NCBI GenBank assembly: GCA_029204225.1
Contig: CM055097.1
Location: 30,037,785 to 30,101,784 of the forward strand
Source of the DNA: Diphasiastrum complanatum
Lineage: Eukaryota; Streptophyta; Lycopodiopsida; Lycopodiales; Lycopodiaceae
Length of the DNA: 64,000 nt
Direction: 5' to 3'
Part shown: positions 46,345 through 57,993 of the stretch, one piece after another
How positions within the stretch are numbered: position 1 is the first letter of the stretch
Layout: each line of letters opens with the position of its first letter
Position numbers and translations under genes: made by a program
The notes under the pieces: generated by a model
Seen by the model: only the letters and a program-made list of their open reading frames with translations
What the model was told of the DNA's origin: nothing
Databases searched by the model: none

Positions 46345-47250
46345 CCCAAAACTGCCTAAGACTGCAACCGTAGGTTAAAAGAAGTGTTTTGAGTACATTG
46401 GGGATGTTAGTAACTTATTCTCATGACCTACTAAAATGTCACACCAGAGCGTCTCGTCGCTTAGGTGGCATTTTGCAAGCCAAGTCACTTTCCTAACATG
46501 AAATGCCTTTTACCTCACACTTCTGACTACCTGCTCCTTGAAAGGGGCAAAAGAGATTTGACGTCCACTGAGCACGTTCTCTGCTGTAATCACTCCATTT
46601 TGTGGTACCGTACTTGTAGGTACAATTTGGGTGCCCTTCGTTTGGAGGCTATAGCCCTTCGTTTGGCCCAAACAGGCTAAAGGAATTGAAAATAAGGGCT
46701 TTTTGTGTTTTTGAACTATTTCTTCAGAGTGAAGAAACTTTACCTTTAAAAAACTTAGGACCCAACTTTATTTTCAGATTGAAAATTTTTATTGAAGTTG
46801 AAGGCTACAATTTACTTCACTCTCTTGCATATGAAGTTTAAGATAGACCCCAGGCAATCCAATGGCTCTCCTATATCCGATGGTCCTCGAGGTCACAATC
46901 TTGATCGTAGATCTTTTGAAGGTATGATCCTGCAGCTATGTACAATTTCACGCATCCAAGCATACTTTTCCATCCACAGACCACCTCCAGTCGCTATGGG
47001 TCTTCCTACGCTGGCTGCGCACTACAGCCCTCATGGCCTCCTCTTCCTCCTAAAGCTCCAACTACGGCTTCTCTTGGTTGCTTTGCTTTCACCTGATTCA
47101 ACACGTTAATTGATCCATGGCTATTAGCAGCCTTAAGGGAGTGAATCTAGCCTGTTAGGGCACCCCATCTGTGGTATTACAGCACCAAAAAATTCTACCT
47201 ACATGTAAAGATCCAGGGTTTTTTTTCCTTAAAATCCTAGCCTACAGAAA
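46345..47250 (-). other. Leader of copia A5
   Basis: Matches blocks of the A1 leader, for example the segment near 46600-46690 against 3540-3640. The primer-binding site and 5' LTR are not present. Confidence 0.7.
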
Positions 47251-47299
47251 AAGAGGTTCTTGGGCATTTCTCAGGCTTTTCCCGAGCTGCTTTATCATT

Positions 47300-47622
47300 C
47301 ATTAATGAAGAACAAGACTTGGAGTCTTGTTAATCCTCCTACAGGTATAAAACCTATTGACACTAAGTGGATCTTCAAACTAAAGCTTAAGCCAGAAGGA
47401 TCAATATCCAAATGAAAAGCTCGGTTAGTGGTTAAAGGATATGAGCAAGTATATGGAATAGATTACACTAGCACTTTCAGTCCAGTGGTAAAGCATCAAT
47501 CTATTCGAACCTTGTTGACTATAGCTGCTACAGAAGATATGGACATTCATCATGGACATTCAGACGACATTTTTTCACCGATATATACAAGAAGACATTT
47601 TCTAATAGATCAATACATCTAG
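47300..47622 (+). pseudogene. Copia RT fragment, another family
   Basis: Reads KNKTWSLVNPPTGIKPIDTK, then WIFKLKLKPEGSISK, a stop, [20 protein letters not shown] and [18 protein letters not shown]. This is the fingers of copia RT with one stop and a broken end near DIHHGH. Different in sequence from family A. Confidence 0.8.
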
Positions 47623-47948
47623 ACTTGTATCTTGCATCTAACTCTGTATATGTACATGATGTAGTAGCTCTATCATACGTGAATTTTGGGCTGACCGTAT
47701 AGTGAAGCGAGCATGAAGTTCCGATAGTAGTAATGATAGTTTTGAGATGTGAGCTTTAGCCATTAGGTTCGAATGAGTACATAACCAAGTCTAGGACTCT
47801 GTCATGGATACCTAAATGGAACAACTAAAAACAAATACAAAGGCAACTGGATCAAATGGGGTGTAGAATGTTTGAAGCGAAATTATAAGGATCGACCTTC
47901 GCTTCGTCACCTTCGCGACAAAGTTGCAGGAGTTCACAATTTCTGACA
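47623..47948 (-). repeat. Probable LTR (type D), minus strand
   Basis: On the minus strand a purine tract CAAGAGGGAG is followed by TGTCAGAAATTGTGAACTCC, the form of a polypurine tract and LTR start. The LTR start is at about 47948. The other end could not be fixed and may lie within this span. Confidence 0.5.
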
Positions 47949-47984
47949 CTCCCTCTTGAACCTTGCAACTTTATATATTTAATC

Positions 47985-48085
47985 CAATTGTCTTTCTTTG
48001 TCTTGCAAAGAGTGATTTGTCGAGCGACTTTGTGAGCAAATCTACAATCATGTCTTCAGGCTTTATGTATTGAATCTTGAGCTCT
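47985..48085 (-). pseudogene. Copia RNase H C-terminal fragment
   Basis: Minus strand reads LKIQYIKPEDMIVDLLTKSL, matching the copia end motif (TxDMxADxLTKPL), and leads into the polypurine-like tract and LTR start at 47948. Confidence 0.7.
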
Positions 48086-48200
48086 CCCTTGCTGAGTACA
48101 AGGCTCTTACAACCACAACCAAGGACGTGCTTTGGATCAAGAGGTTGCTTGAGGGGCTCAAAGTGATCAGATCAACTATCACTCCACTCATCTATCTAGT
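48072..48200 (+). pseudogene. Copia RNase H internal fragment, opposite strand
   Basis: Plus strand reads LAEYKALTTTTKDVLWIKRL. It matches EAEYKSLTTTTKEVLWIKRL of the element at 49188-49976. It abuts the minus-strand RNase H end, so two parts of RNase H meet in inverted orientation. Confidence 0.7.
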
Positions 48201-48888
48201 TTGATGTAATTCCAATTGTAAGTGGTGATGTGGCACATGCCACGTGGATAGGTGCTTAGCCCCCTGCCTAATCATGTTGATTCCTCACACGAGGTCAAAT
48301 GGCATCTTTACTAATGAGCACGAAATGTACATTAGCATTGTAGAGAGAATGTATGACTATTTAAAACAGTTTTTGCCTTGCTGGTGGATCTCGAGATCAT
48401 GAGGTCCATTATAGGGTTGATGACCTATTTTAGGGTGTTGAATTTAGGGTTAGGTCACATATGGTTTAATGGTAAATCTAAATCCTAGATCCGAGAAGGA
48501 TATGGATATATATCAATGTAAATCTTGTTGTATAATGATGAAAAAATCGAGATTTTTCACTCTCCTTCACATTTTCTTTGTGTGGCAAGTAACTCTTCAC
48601 TATGAGAAATGAATGTCAGAAATAATTCTAAGTGTTCAGTATGGGAAAACGAGGTTGCTCTCAGGTAGAGAGAGAAAATCATACATAGAAAACTCGGGTA
48701 GAGAGAGAATGAGTCCAAAATACCAAAATCTCAATATTCACAAAATGGCAAAACATGCCCAGCTTTCTCTATATGAGAGAGACTCGAATTCCTACAGTGG
48801 AGCTACATGGAAAGTCCACTTAACTGAACTAATTCACCTACCAGAGATCCACGTGTAACTACATGCATGCATGTTGCATGTACTGCAT
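48201..48888. other. Spacer; may hold the outer part of an LTR
   Basis: No gene seen. CTCGGGTAGAGAGAGA-like words at 48655-48710 are shared with 38755-38795. Part of this may belong to the left LTR of the element at 48889-51174. Confidence 0.4.
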
Positions 48889-49173
48889 GTCAACTCATAA
48901 AACTGTCTAGACGTGTGTAGATCACAGAAACTACTTTGCATGTTGCATGCATTGATTGCATGTGGCTTGCATGCATACAGTAAAACTTTGCATGCTATCT
49001 AAACATCTGCATGTCATCATAATTGAACCTATCTAACTCAAATCCGAGCTACACTAGAAGGATATGTGCTCAATTCACACTCCTTTTATGTACAACATGA
49101 ATTTCTAGTGGAAATCATCATAAAAATGAACCCAAACTCGAGATAGGAAGATAATATTTTAATAATCTTCACA
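48889..49173 (-). repeat. 3' LTR of element E (matched part)
   Basis: 285 bp match 50891-51174 closely. The edge at 49173 is fixed by the polypurine tract. The LTR may extend left to about 48600. Confidence 0.85.
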
Positions 49174-49187
49174 CTTCTCCTTAAAAA

Positions 49188-49976
49188 TTATGTTCCTATC
49201 AACATAGACTTTGAAATTAGGCCAAGGTTAGACCTCATCTTCATAAATACATTCTTGAGTAGAGGCTTGGTGAGAAGATCTGCAACACAATCTGAAGATG
49301 AAACATGCTCCAATGTGGTCTCTCTCCTAATGACTTTTTCTCTTACAAAATGATGAGCCACTTCAATATGCTTGCTCCTTGCATGAAAGACTAGATTATT
49401 TGCAAGAGCTTGAGCAGAAATGTTATCATTCTTGATAATTGGTAAATCTTCATCTGCATAACACTTTAGCTCCAAAAGTAGCCTTTTGATCCATAAAACC
49501 TCCTTTGTTGTGGTTGTAAGAGATTTGTATTCAGCTTCGCAGGATGATAAGGAAATAGTTGCTTGCTTCTTTGATAGCCAAGAAATCCAATTTCCTCCAA
49601 GAAATATAGTGTAAGCACTTGTGGATTTCCTATCCAACCTGTCTCCTGCAAAATCTGAATCTGAAAAAGCAATCAAAGTCAGACCTTCTCTTTCATAGAA
49701 TAGTCCATAATCCAAGGTAGAAGATATATACCTCAAGACTCTTTTAGCCAACTTCCAATGATATAACTTTGGATCATGCATGTGTTGACTTAGCTTATGA
49801 ACACAAAAGCTTAGATCAGGCCTAGTCACTGTTAACCAAATAAATGAGCCAATAAGACTCCTATAAAGAGTGATGTCCTCAAAGGATTTTTCATCATCTT
49901 TAATATGAACTTTTACAGTGTGCTCCATAGGTGTATCTATGCCTTTACAATTCTCCATCTGGAATTCCCTGAGCAT
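49188..49976 (-). pseudogene. Copia RNase H and connection (element E)
   Basis: An open frame of 262 residues with MENCKGIDTPMEHTVK, LYRSLIGSFIWLTVTRPDL, the DSDFAGDRLDRKSTS catalytic segment, SSCEAEYKSLTTTTKE and CVADLLTKPLLKN. RNase H removes the RNA of the RNA/DNA hybrid during copying. The frame is intact; it is lost upstream, between here and RT, around 49977-50059. Confidence 0.92.
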
Positions 49977-50059
49977 GGAAAGTGCATATCTACTTTGGCT
50001 TATAAATGCATGACCTTTTCAAAAATCTATTTCAAGGCCTAGAATATAGTAAAGAACTC

Positions 50060-50640
50060 CTAAGTCCTGTATCTTAAACTCAGTACCAAGTGCATGTTTA
50101 GTTTCTTCAACTTCTCATTGTTTCCACAAAGAATGATATCATCTACATAGATGAGAAGAATAATTACAAAGTTATCTACAAACTTATAATACAGAGAAGG
50201 GTCATATTCACTTAGACAAAATCCGAGTGATATGAGATAGGAATTGAGCCTTGCATACCAAGACCTTGGTGCCTGTTTCAGTCCATACAGACTTTTAAAC
50301 AAAAGACAAACTTTTGATTCATCACCTTCCTTCACAAAACCTGGAGGCTGCTCCATATAAATCTCCTCCTCAAGGTAACCATTGAGAAATGCATTAGAAA
50401 CATCAAGCTGGAACATACTCCATTTGTGAAAACATGCAAGAGAGATGAGTATTCGAATTGTTACCATCTTTGCAACTGGTGCAAAGGTATCTTCATCAAG
50501 ACCTTTAATCTGTGAGTAGCCTTTGGCACAAAGTCTTGCTTTATACTTATTGATAGATCCATCATGATTATACTTGATTCTGAATACCCACTTACATCCG
50601 ATCACATGCATGTTGTTTGGTGGCTCCACAAGCTCCCATG
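50060..50640 (-). pseudogene. Copia RT (element E)
   Basis: A 189-residue frame: GCKWVFRIKYNHDGSINKYK, GYSQIKGLDEDTFAPVAKM, FQLDVSNAFLNGYLEEEIYM, LYGLKQAPRSWYARL and LLIYVDDIILCGNN. Both catalytic Asp residues of YVDD are present. The frame ends at about 50060, before the thumb. One residue is missing in the usual GLDYxETFAPV motif (GLDEDTFAPV). Confidence 0.92.
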
Positions 50641-50890
50641 TGTTACTCTACTAACAACATTTTTGTCAGTAGAGGGCAAATAAATCTTGTATGCTTTTTT
50701 AGTGGATGTATATCCTACAAAAATTCCTTTTACTGCACTAGGATCTTCCTTCTTCCTAGTTTCTAGAGGCACATGCTTTGAAAGCATACACAGCCAAAAA
50801 TCCTAAGATGATCTACCTTAGGCTTTTTCTTAAACAACATCTCAAATGGTGTCTTTCCTCCTATTGCAAGATTTGGAAGCCTATTACAAA
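50602..50890 (-). pseudogene. Copia integrase end (element E)
   Basis: Reads NRLPNLAIGGKTPFEMLFKK and KPKVDHLRIFGC, then a frameshift, and VKGIFVGYTSTKKAYKIYLP. About 50 codons of the integrase-RT linker appear deleted, as this joins TWELVEPPN-like RT sequence too soon. The segment begins abruptly at LTR sequence at 50890/50891. Confidence 0.85.
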
Positions 50891-51174
50891 GTCAACTCAT
50901 AAAACTGCATAGACATGTGTAGATCACATAAACTACTTTGCATGTTGCATGCACTGATTGCATGTGGCTTGCATGCATACAGTAAAACTTTGCATGCTAT
51001 CCAAACATCTACATGTCATCATAATTGAACCTATCTAACTCAAATTCGAGCTACACTAGAAGGATATGTGCTCAATTCACACTCCTTTTATGTACAACAT
51101 GAATTTTAGTGAAAATCATCATGGACATGACCCCAAACTCGAGGTAGGAAGATAATATTTTAATAATCTTCACA
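50891..51174 (-). repeat. Partial 5' LTR of element E
   Basis: 284 bp, cut at 50891 where integrase sequence starts. No primer-binding site survives. Confidence 0.88.
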
Positions 51175-52372
51175 TTCATGACATAAGGCCATGTTTGGAA
51201 TATGTATTGACTGTGAAGAAGAAGAAGCCAATGAAGATGTCATTATGAGGGAGGGATTAAAGCTCTAAAGAGTATGAGGACATCACTATAAAGAGGGATG
51301 AGAGAAGGTGAGGTGTGAAGAAACCTGAAGTGCCTTCTAAATCCTAGCGTTTATGAGAAATAATGCAAAATATAGCTTGATTAGGCCAATCTTATGTATA
51401 TAAAAATTTCACACGTGTGGAGCCTATTCCCATGTGTGAAGCATAGGCATAGATTAGCTTGTACATAATTCCAATAGCCATTAAGGCAAAAGGTTTTTCT
51501 TAAGAGGTACAACTTGACTGGGTGACCATAGATTTGTATGAGGCTTTAGGAGGAGCCAAAGGACAAGTGAATGTACTGTCCCACACATGTGAAAAAGGTC
51601 AGGTCAGCTCAAGCCTCATGCTTTTTGTATATACTCCAATTTGGAGCTGATTTGGTGAGAACAATTTGAAGAGATCTTGAGGATTTTGCATCATGTTAGT
51701 CTATCTCTCGATTTGCATGCATTTTGGTGGATCCAATGCTTTAATAAGTGTTAGTACTTTTCTCCATGGTATATGTCCAGGTTGTGGTTCACTTGTGTGA
51801 GGCCTATTTTGTCATTTACACTTTTAAAATGAACTGATCTATTGATCTATTTATAGTTGTTGATGCCATAGGGATTGGACCCGAAATATGTAGTGGATAA
51901 GACTCCACTATCAAATCTATTGAAGTTGTTATTTCATACCCTCGAATAATTGTTTTAGGTCTATTTGACACTGTCTCGACAATATTTTGCAGACGTTCTC
52001 GAAACCTTCGACACTGTCTTGATCATGCAAGTAAAGCTGTAGAGTAGTTCCACATTACAAAATGATCTAAGGAATGGGATCTAACAAAAAAAACACTTGA
52101 CGATATATTTATTAGTTCTAAGCCAAACAATCGCTTTTAAGAGTATTTGGTTGCAATGCATATGCACTTCTACTAGATGATACAAGAAGATAACTACATG
52201 TTAATTCACATATGTGTTATGTTGTTAATGATAAAGGTTACAAGTTGTATGACCTACAAATAAAGAAGCTACTAATGAGTAAAGATATGATTTTTTGATA
52301 AGGGTTATAGAAACTTTATACGAAACAAATCAGACTCACACCTATATATCTTATATTAAGAAGGTGAACTTC
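51175..52372. other. Region with LTR-like sequence; no gene
   Basis: At about 51360-51450 ATGCAAAATATAGCTTGATT, TATATAAAA and CACACGTGTGGAG repeat the order seen at 35096-35165, so this is probably an LTR related to type C. The rest is AT-rich with no motif. Confidence 0.45.
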
Positions 52373-52650
52373 TTATCCTTGCATTCTTCATTGATAACTT
52401 CATGCTTATTTGAAGCAATAGTAGTGTGATTAACGAAATTGAAAGAAATTTTTTAAAGGAGTTAAATATGAAAGATTTTTAACAACTTTACTATTGCTTA
52501 GGCATTGCAGTATGGAGGCAAGAGGACAATGATTTTTTTGACCAAAGTAGATAGAAATATGAACTAATTCAAAAATATAAACAAACAAAAACTCCAATTA
52601 ATAGAATCTAATAAAAAACTAAAGTCTCTTGATTATGAAGATAAGGTAAA
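52373..52650 (+). pseudogene. Copia RT C-terminal relic
   Basis: Reads ILAFFIDNFMLI in place of LYVDDLIL, then INEIERNFLKELNMKDF, a stop, LYYCLGIAVWRQEDNDFFDQ and KYELIQKYKQTKTPI. The order equals the YVDD to NTP segment of copia RT. The catalytic YVDD is lost, reading FIDN. Confidence 0.75.
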
Positions 52651-53547
52651 TGAGACTTTCTTTAGACATTTGGATGGGATAAGCATGTTACCAATTGTGT
52701 CTAGCATTAGAGTGTGGAGCCTAGCCTAGCCTCAACCAAGGGTTGGTAGAATGTGCAGCCCTTGAGAGATGATGAGCCCTTGGAGCCCTTGCATATTAAT
52801 AACTTTGATTGCGAGGTAAGTTGGGCCCACCCTTAATGATCTATGTTGGGCTTCACTCCAGTGCTGCAGATTGAAGGGCAACTCTACCTTGCAAAAAAAT
52901 AGGTTTCTTGTTAAAACTGAAGGAATGCTCATTTATTTAGTTTGATATTTGAAGGGTGCATGATTTAAATGCCTTCATTTGAAGGGCAAAAGGCCTAGGA
53001 CAGGCATTTTGTCCTTCAACCTACAGCACTGCTTCACTCCGGGGGTGGTGAAGGCTTCACAACACTCACCAGCTTGTTTTCATCATCCCCTAGCTTGTTT
53101 TTATATCACGCGGGCACGACAGGTCAGGGCAGCTGCGTTTGCATACCCTCTATTTCATGCTTGAACCTCTGTGTAGTTCTCAAACTTTATCACCCTTGGA
53201 TCATAGGAGAGTAGGACCGGGGTCCTAAGCTATAGAGTATTGTGGAATGTCATTCCGTGATCCATGCCCAGATGAGATTAAGTGGGCCCTCAAAAAGAAA
53301 AAAGAGTATAATAAGCATTTCCCTCCTTTACTCGCTCGTCACCCATCGCGAATAAATCTCCCCACCCCGCATTCATTCCTTGCACGCGTCAACAATAAGA
53401 GTGGGCGTTCATGCTGCGCTCGCTTTCATTGGATCGCATAGACATATAATTGTTCGCAAAACCTTTGCAGTATCGGCTGTCAGAATTGTTTATTCTTTTG
53501 CTTCAATTCAAGAAGAGGAGGAAGAAGAAGAGGAGGAATAAGCTGTG
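52651..53547. other. Upstream region of the eIF4B-like gene
   Basis: No other gene recognised. From about 53330 the sequence becomes richer in CG, and a GAAGAGGAGGAAG-type purine run (53510-53540) precedes the ATG, compatible with promoter and 5' UTR. No TATA box was fixed. Confidence 0.4.
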
Positions 53548-53694
53548 ATGACGAGCAACGGAGGAGGAGCGGAAGAAGAAAGCGGTAGCAGCAGCAGCAG
53601 GCCCAAGCTTAGCCTGCAGCCGCGAGGAGCGTCTGCAGATTCAGCGCCACCCGCTGATGCTGCTGCTGCCACTGCCACTGCCAAATCCACGAAG
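53548..53694 (+). CDS. eIF4B-like protein, first exon
   Basis: Start ATG at 53548 opens a 49-codon exon ending ACG AAG before GTGCGC. It encodes an acidic and Ser-rich start, then RPKLSLQPRG, and an Ala-rich stretch. A KLxLxPR segment near the start is known in a plant protein group related to eIF4B, placed before a PFGxARPRE motif. That motif appears in the next exon (60257-60367) in matching phase 0, about 6.56 kb downstream. eIF4B-type factors assist eIF4A helicase in the cytoplasm during translation start. The assignment rests on these two motifs only. Confidence 0.6.
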
Positions 53695-54256
53695 GTGCGC
53701 GCATAAGGATCTTTTTAGTATCTGATTTTTTCCTTCTTTGATTTGTTTGACACTCTTTGGTGATAGTTTCCTGTAACTCAACCATCGTCAGATGTTTAAG
53801 TGCCTTCGCAATTTAGACCACCGTTTCCTTCTTTGCAGTTTTTAGTTGCAAACACTACCGCTTGTCAAATTTCTTTATCTTGTAGAACTTATCCGTTTAG
53901 TAACTATCAGGACGAGCTTTTTTATGTATATCTGTAATGTGAACCAGAATATCTGCTAGCAAACTTCCGAAATGAATATAAGGAAATACCTTCAAGCCCT
54001 CCGTTAGTTCTATCGCAGAGTCTCAATGCAATGCAGGTTGCGAAGCTAGATCTGATACTCATGGACAAGTCTTGTTTCACATTTGCGAGGCAGGAAAGTG
54101 AGATGTATATGCTTATGATGGTGCTAGAGAGTTGACAGCCAGTACATTATTGGTCCGGATGAATAGCAATATGCATGCTGTTATCGCACTGTTGCATGTA
54201 CACCAATTTCTGGGTTTTTCATTCATTAGGGTATATGAGGCAGATTGTTGCAAAGT

Positions 54257-54258
<2 letters not shown>

Positions 54259-54322
<64 letters not shown>
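54259..54322. repeat. (AG)n microsatellite
   Basis: About 64 bp of AG. The words GGCCCTGTTTATGAA and TGCTAATG or TGTTAATG are repeated on its right side (about 54323 and 54369). Confidence 0.97.
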
Positions 54323-54324
<2 letters not shown>

Positions 54325-57108
54325 CCCTGTTTATGAAACATGCTAATGCTTCTTGGTTTTCAAGGGGAGGCCCTGTTTATGAAGCATGTTAATGACACTG
54401 TTAAACTGAAAGCAACCCTTGTTGCTGCGATGGACATACTATTTTGCATTCTGTTGTTGTTAGTTGGAGATGCAAGATACCGGCTATTTGCCCATGCTGT
54501 TGTTATAAAATTGTAGCATCCTGAATGGCAAACTTCAAAATGAGTTATACTTCTCTGCATACAGAAGTTATTGGAAGAAACATTTTCTCTTTTTTTTTTT
54601 CCTGATTGGGAACTACTGTTGAAAATTTATTCTTTATCTTTGTTTTGAGAAGAGCCCAAAGATTCCTTATCCTTTGAAATTGGACTTACTAGCTTGTTGC
54701 TCTTTATAGGCTAAGGCATGGGTATTGTAAGTCTTTTTGCGAACTGCATGACATTTTCTAACGACTATGGCTGATTTCTTTGGACTTCTAACTTATAATC
54801 TTTGGGTGATCTCAAAATAAAATGCAATTTAAGAAGAGGTGGGTCCATTCCATTGGGAAAGCGAGACATGGTTTCTTGGAAATCTTGTAAGAAAATGTCT
54901 AGGGGCTTAGTCCCCATTTGCAATTGCAAATTATCGTTAAATGACACATTCAAGTTATCTTTAAGATCCCGCCACCATGTTTATGCTTTACTATGTAAAA
55001 GCATGATCATATTAGCAATCCTAGTACTTTCCTATGAAGAAATTAAGCATTGAAAAGTGAGAAATTCGTCTTTCCAACCACGCCAAAACGAGGCCAAGAT
55101 GTCTGCCCTTGTCAAGTGAGAAAAGTTTGGGGCTAAACATCGAGTGGCCAGGCTTACCTTGACTAACTCATGCCCTTAACTCCTCCTTGGGATGTTCATG
55201 CTTAATTCTTATGTCTACAATTTGTTGCTATAAAAAATTGATAGCTTGCACCACTTCTCCATATCAAGCACTGTCGGTTTGGTGGGAAATTTATGACCAA
55301 GTTTTGGGCCATGTTCGGCCTTGAACAGTTCTTTATATGTTTTAAAATGTGACTTGGATCCACGAGACCCATTTAATTTATTAAGGTCATTTCTTGTTAA
55401 GTTAGGCCTAGTTATTATAAGGTAGTTACTTATGAGGCACGCCCTTTTTATGACATGTATCATCCATTGTATTTGTTCAATCAATGATGTAAAAGAACTC
55501 TGTCACGTGCCAATCATAGCTTCTTAACATTATAATCATTCATAAACATCAAATTAGCATGGTGAAAGTAAGAAATCAAGAAACTAGCAAGAAATCAAGA
55601 AACAAGATAAAATAGAAGAAGTTTCACCAAAAGTAGGCAAAGAAAGATGTATTGCTTCCATTATTAATCAATCATTAAAACTAGAACATGATCAAGCTCT
55701 CATGGGATTGTAGGCACATGAACCAAGAACACCATGAGCTCTCAAAGAGAAGCTCTAAATTACATAGAAAGTTCAAATTAGACAAATGTAGAATAGCTTC
55801 CAAATTTAGTACGGACTCCTCTAGGATGAGTTTGGGGCCTCATTTGGCTAGTTGGGCTGCTCAATTACTACAAAGTTTTCCACTAACAAAGATAGTGTGG
55901 GTTCTTAAGCCCTTCGATTGACGTTCATGTTAAATATATCATGGCTGTATTTACAGGACATCAGACACTCCCCTTAAAGCATTATTGTCTCCAAAAATGA
56001 AGACCATGTGATTTTTTTATCAAATGCCATGCCTCATGAATCTTTTGGCAGTATCTTTGGCCACCTTACAGTAGGAATAATCCTCATGTAATATTCTTGT
56101 CAGTAACTACTCTCTGTTAATCAGGTATTGCTATAACTATCAAAGTATTGCCTCGGGCTCAACAATGTGAATAGAATTTATTGGAAACTCTTTGTTTAGA
56201 CATATTTTTCTTATGATTCACATGTTCTGTGAGTTATTATGACCGCTCAAAATATATGGAGCTTTTGGGAGTAGAGTACTTCTCGATTCTTAGAGTATCC
56301 TAGAGTGCGTAATTTGATGATTGAACCTGATGTGTGAAGCAGTGCATGGCTTGTGACAGTTGGATGGATGATGCTTGCATGGTAGTTGTAACTGAAGTTA
56401 ATCTAGATGGCAAGGAGGGTTGTATGAGAGCATGCACAGATCACGAAAACCCTACATATACTGCTAGAACTCACCCTCTAGGAACATGCACAGATTTCTA
56501 TTACTTGTCTTCTCTATCTCATTATTCTTTCACAAGTCATGGCTCGGGGGCGAGACACTAGTCTTTCGAATGATTCATCTCTATTTGTTGGGTGGTTTGA
56601 CCTCCTCCTGTCTCTCCTATGTTTCTATTTCTATCTTAATCTTAGTTATCTCCTCGGTGGTTATCATACCTTGGAAGTGTGTTCACATTTGCAAAGGTCC
56701 ACCTGTGTAGGTGACATAACAAAATGCCTACAAGTTCACCTCTTTGTACTAGAGCTGCCATATCTTGCAACAACTGTCACATGTTCCCAAGTAGGATCTT
56801 TGCCTTCACCATGGTCCCGAATCTCGATTTTGTATACCCTAAACCCAGAACCCCAAACCCTAACTTCTAAGTCCTATGTTCTGATTTAGACTCCTACTTA
56901 GTACTATCTCACCCGCCACCCCTTGCTCTCTCTATCCACTTGTGATTCCTCTCTACTACCTAGCCCTAAGTCTTAACTTTCAAGTTTCAAAAGCAAAATT
57001 CACAAAAAAATTCTACTAAGTTCCAACTAGCTCTAACTTCTACACTAACTACTAACTTCGAAGTTTTAACTTTTAACTAACTTTCTATCTTTCCATCATC
57101 GAATTAAT
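54323..57108. other. Intronic region without recognised gene
   Basis: AT-rich. Frames at 55688-55921 and 56334-56889 have no known motif. A CCCTAAACCC-like segment at about 56828-56862 (CCCTAAACC, CCCCAAACCC) resembles plant telomere repeat words but is only two units. Confidence 0.5.
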
Positions 57109-57341
57109 GAACCGTGGGCTGTTCACCACGGTTCTGAGAATCGTACAGTTCTCAATTTTTTTTTGGCCAGAACCGTGGTGAACCGTTTGTAGTTATTAAT
57201 TAATTAATGGATTTTTAATTCATTTATAGTTCATTTTTTATGAAACATTAATTAATTAATTAGTCATTTATTTATGATGAACCGTACCACGGTTCATGAA
57301 CCGTGGTACGGTTCACCCCACGGTTCTGAGAACCGTGGGTA
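57109..57341. repeat. Palindromic MITE-like segment with CACGGTTC words
   Basis: GAACCGTGG and its complement occur about ten times at both ends of a 233-bp segment. The right side contains the palindrome GGTTCATGAACC within a longer palindrome. TTAATTAATTAA runs lie inside each end. The whole can fold as an imperfect hairpin. No transposase is present. Confidence 0.7.
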
Positions 57342-57430
57342 TTATGCTTTCCATGAATGAAGAAGAATAAAAAACATTTCAGTTCTTTGATGCATTTGAA
57401 TATGAGACATGTGATAGGAAGGACAATATT

Positions 57431-57993
57431 ATGGAGGAACCCGTAAGTATTGAAAACAATTTTCATAATCTAATTCCCAAGTCTAGTCTTTTTGATGATG
57501 AATGCGATTGCTTTGAGGATTTTTTTGATAATGGTTGTGAAGAAAATTCACAACTTGTTTCTTATGATGCGTACAAAATTGAAAATAATATTGAAAAGAG
57601 TGTAATTCAAGATGAATAAATTTAGCCATCTCATGTTGTAAGTGAACCTACTCTCAAAGATAAGTTTTCTGGAGTATCAAAATCATTTCAGCAACAACAA
57701 ATGCAAGAAGATTTTTTTTGTTTGTGTTTGGAATGCTGAACTCAAAGCAAGGACAAATTGATAAGGTTATTACAAAGTGTGAAGCTGCAACGCTGATTGA
57801 AATAGGAGACGATCCAAGTATCTTTGAAGTAGTCTTTGCAATCTTAAAGCAAATGATGACCAAAGGTGAAGGTGTGAGTTGGATTGAAGAGCTTGGCTAT
57901 ATACTTGGAGTAGATGCAATCAACATTGTTGTATGTGCATTGTGCAGGAAAAAGTATTTTTTTGAGGAGGTTACGAATTACGAAGAGGGGTGA
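57431..57993 (+). other. Unidentified open frames
   Basis: Two frames, 57431-57619 (acidic) and 57718-57993, are separated by a stop and a frame change. The second reads LIEIGDDPSIFEVVFAILKQ and ends at EEVTNYEEG. Composition is protein-like, but no family is recognised. They may be parts of one old frame of an element, since a gypsy relic follows on the other strand. Confidence 0.3.

Larger units (their letters stand above)
44612..47250 (-). mobile_element. Ty1/copia family A, copy A5, 3'-truncated, no LTR found
   Basis: On the minus strand: leader (47250 to 46350), gag, zinc knuckle, protease, pre-integrase and the first half of integrase, ending near 44612 where other gag sequence begins. 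No LTR was found at either end. Confidence 0.9.
48889..51174 (-). mobile_element. Ty1/copia element of another family (E), internally deleted
   Basis: Minus strand: partial 5' LTR (51174-50891), end of integrase, RT, RNase H, polypurine tract and 3' LTR (from 49173). The 5' LTR is fused to integrase, so gag, protease and most of integrase are gone. LTRs start TGTGAAGATTATTAAAATAT. The CTTCTCC at 49174-49180 (AAGGAGAAG on the minus strand) is the polypurine tract. The pentamer TTCAT follows the 5' LTR; its partner was not found. Confidence 0.9.

Noticed and set aside
56828-56862. Interstitial telomere repeat (CCCTAAA-like)
   Set aside because: Only two imperfect units, within what chance allows.
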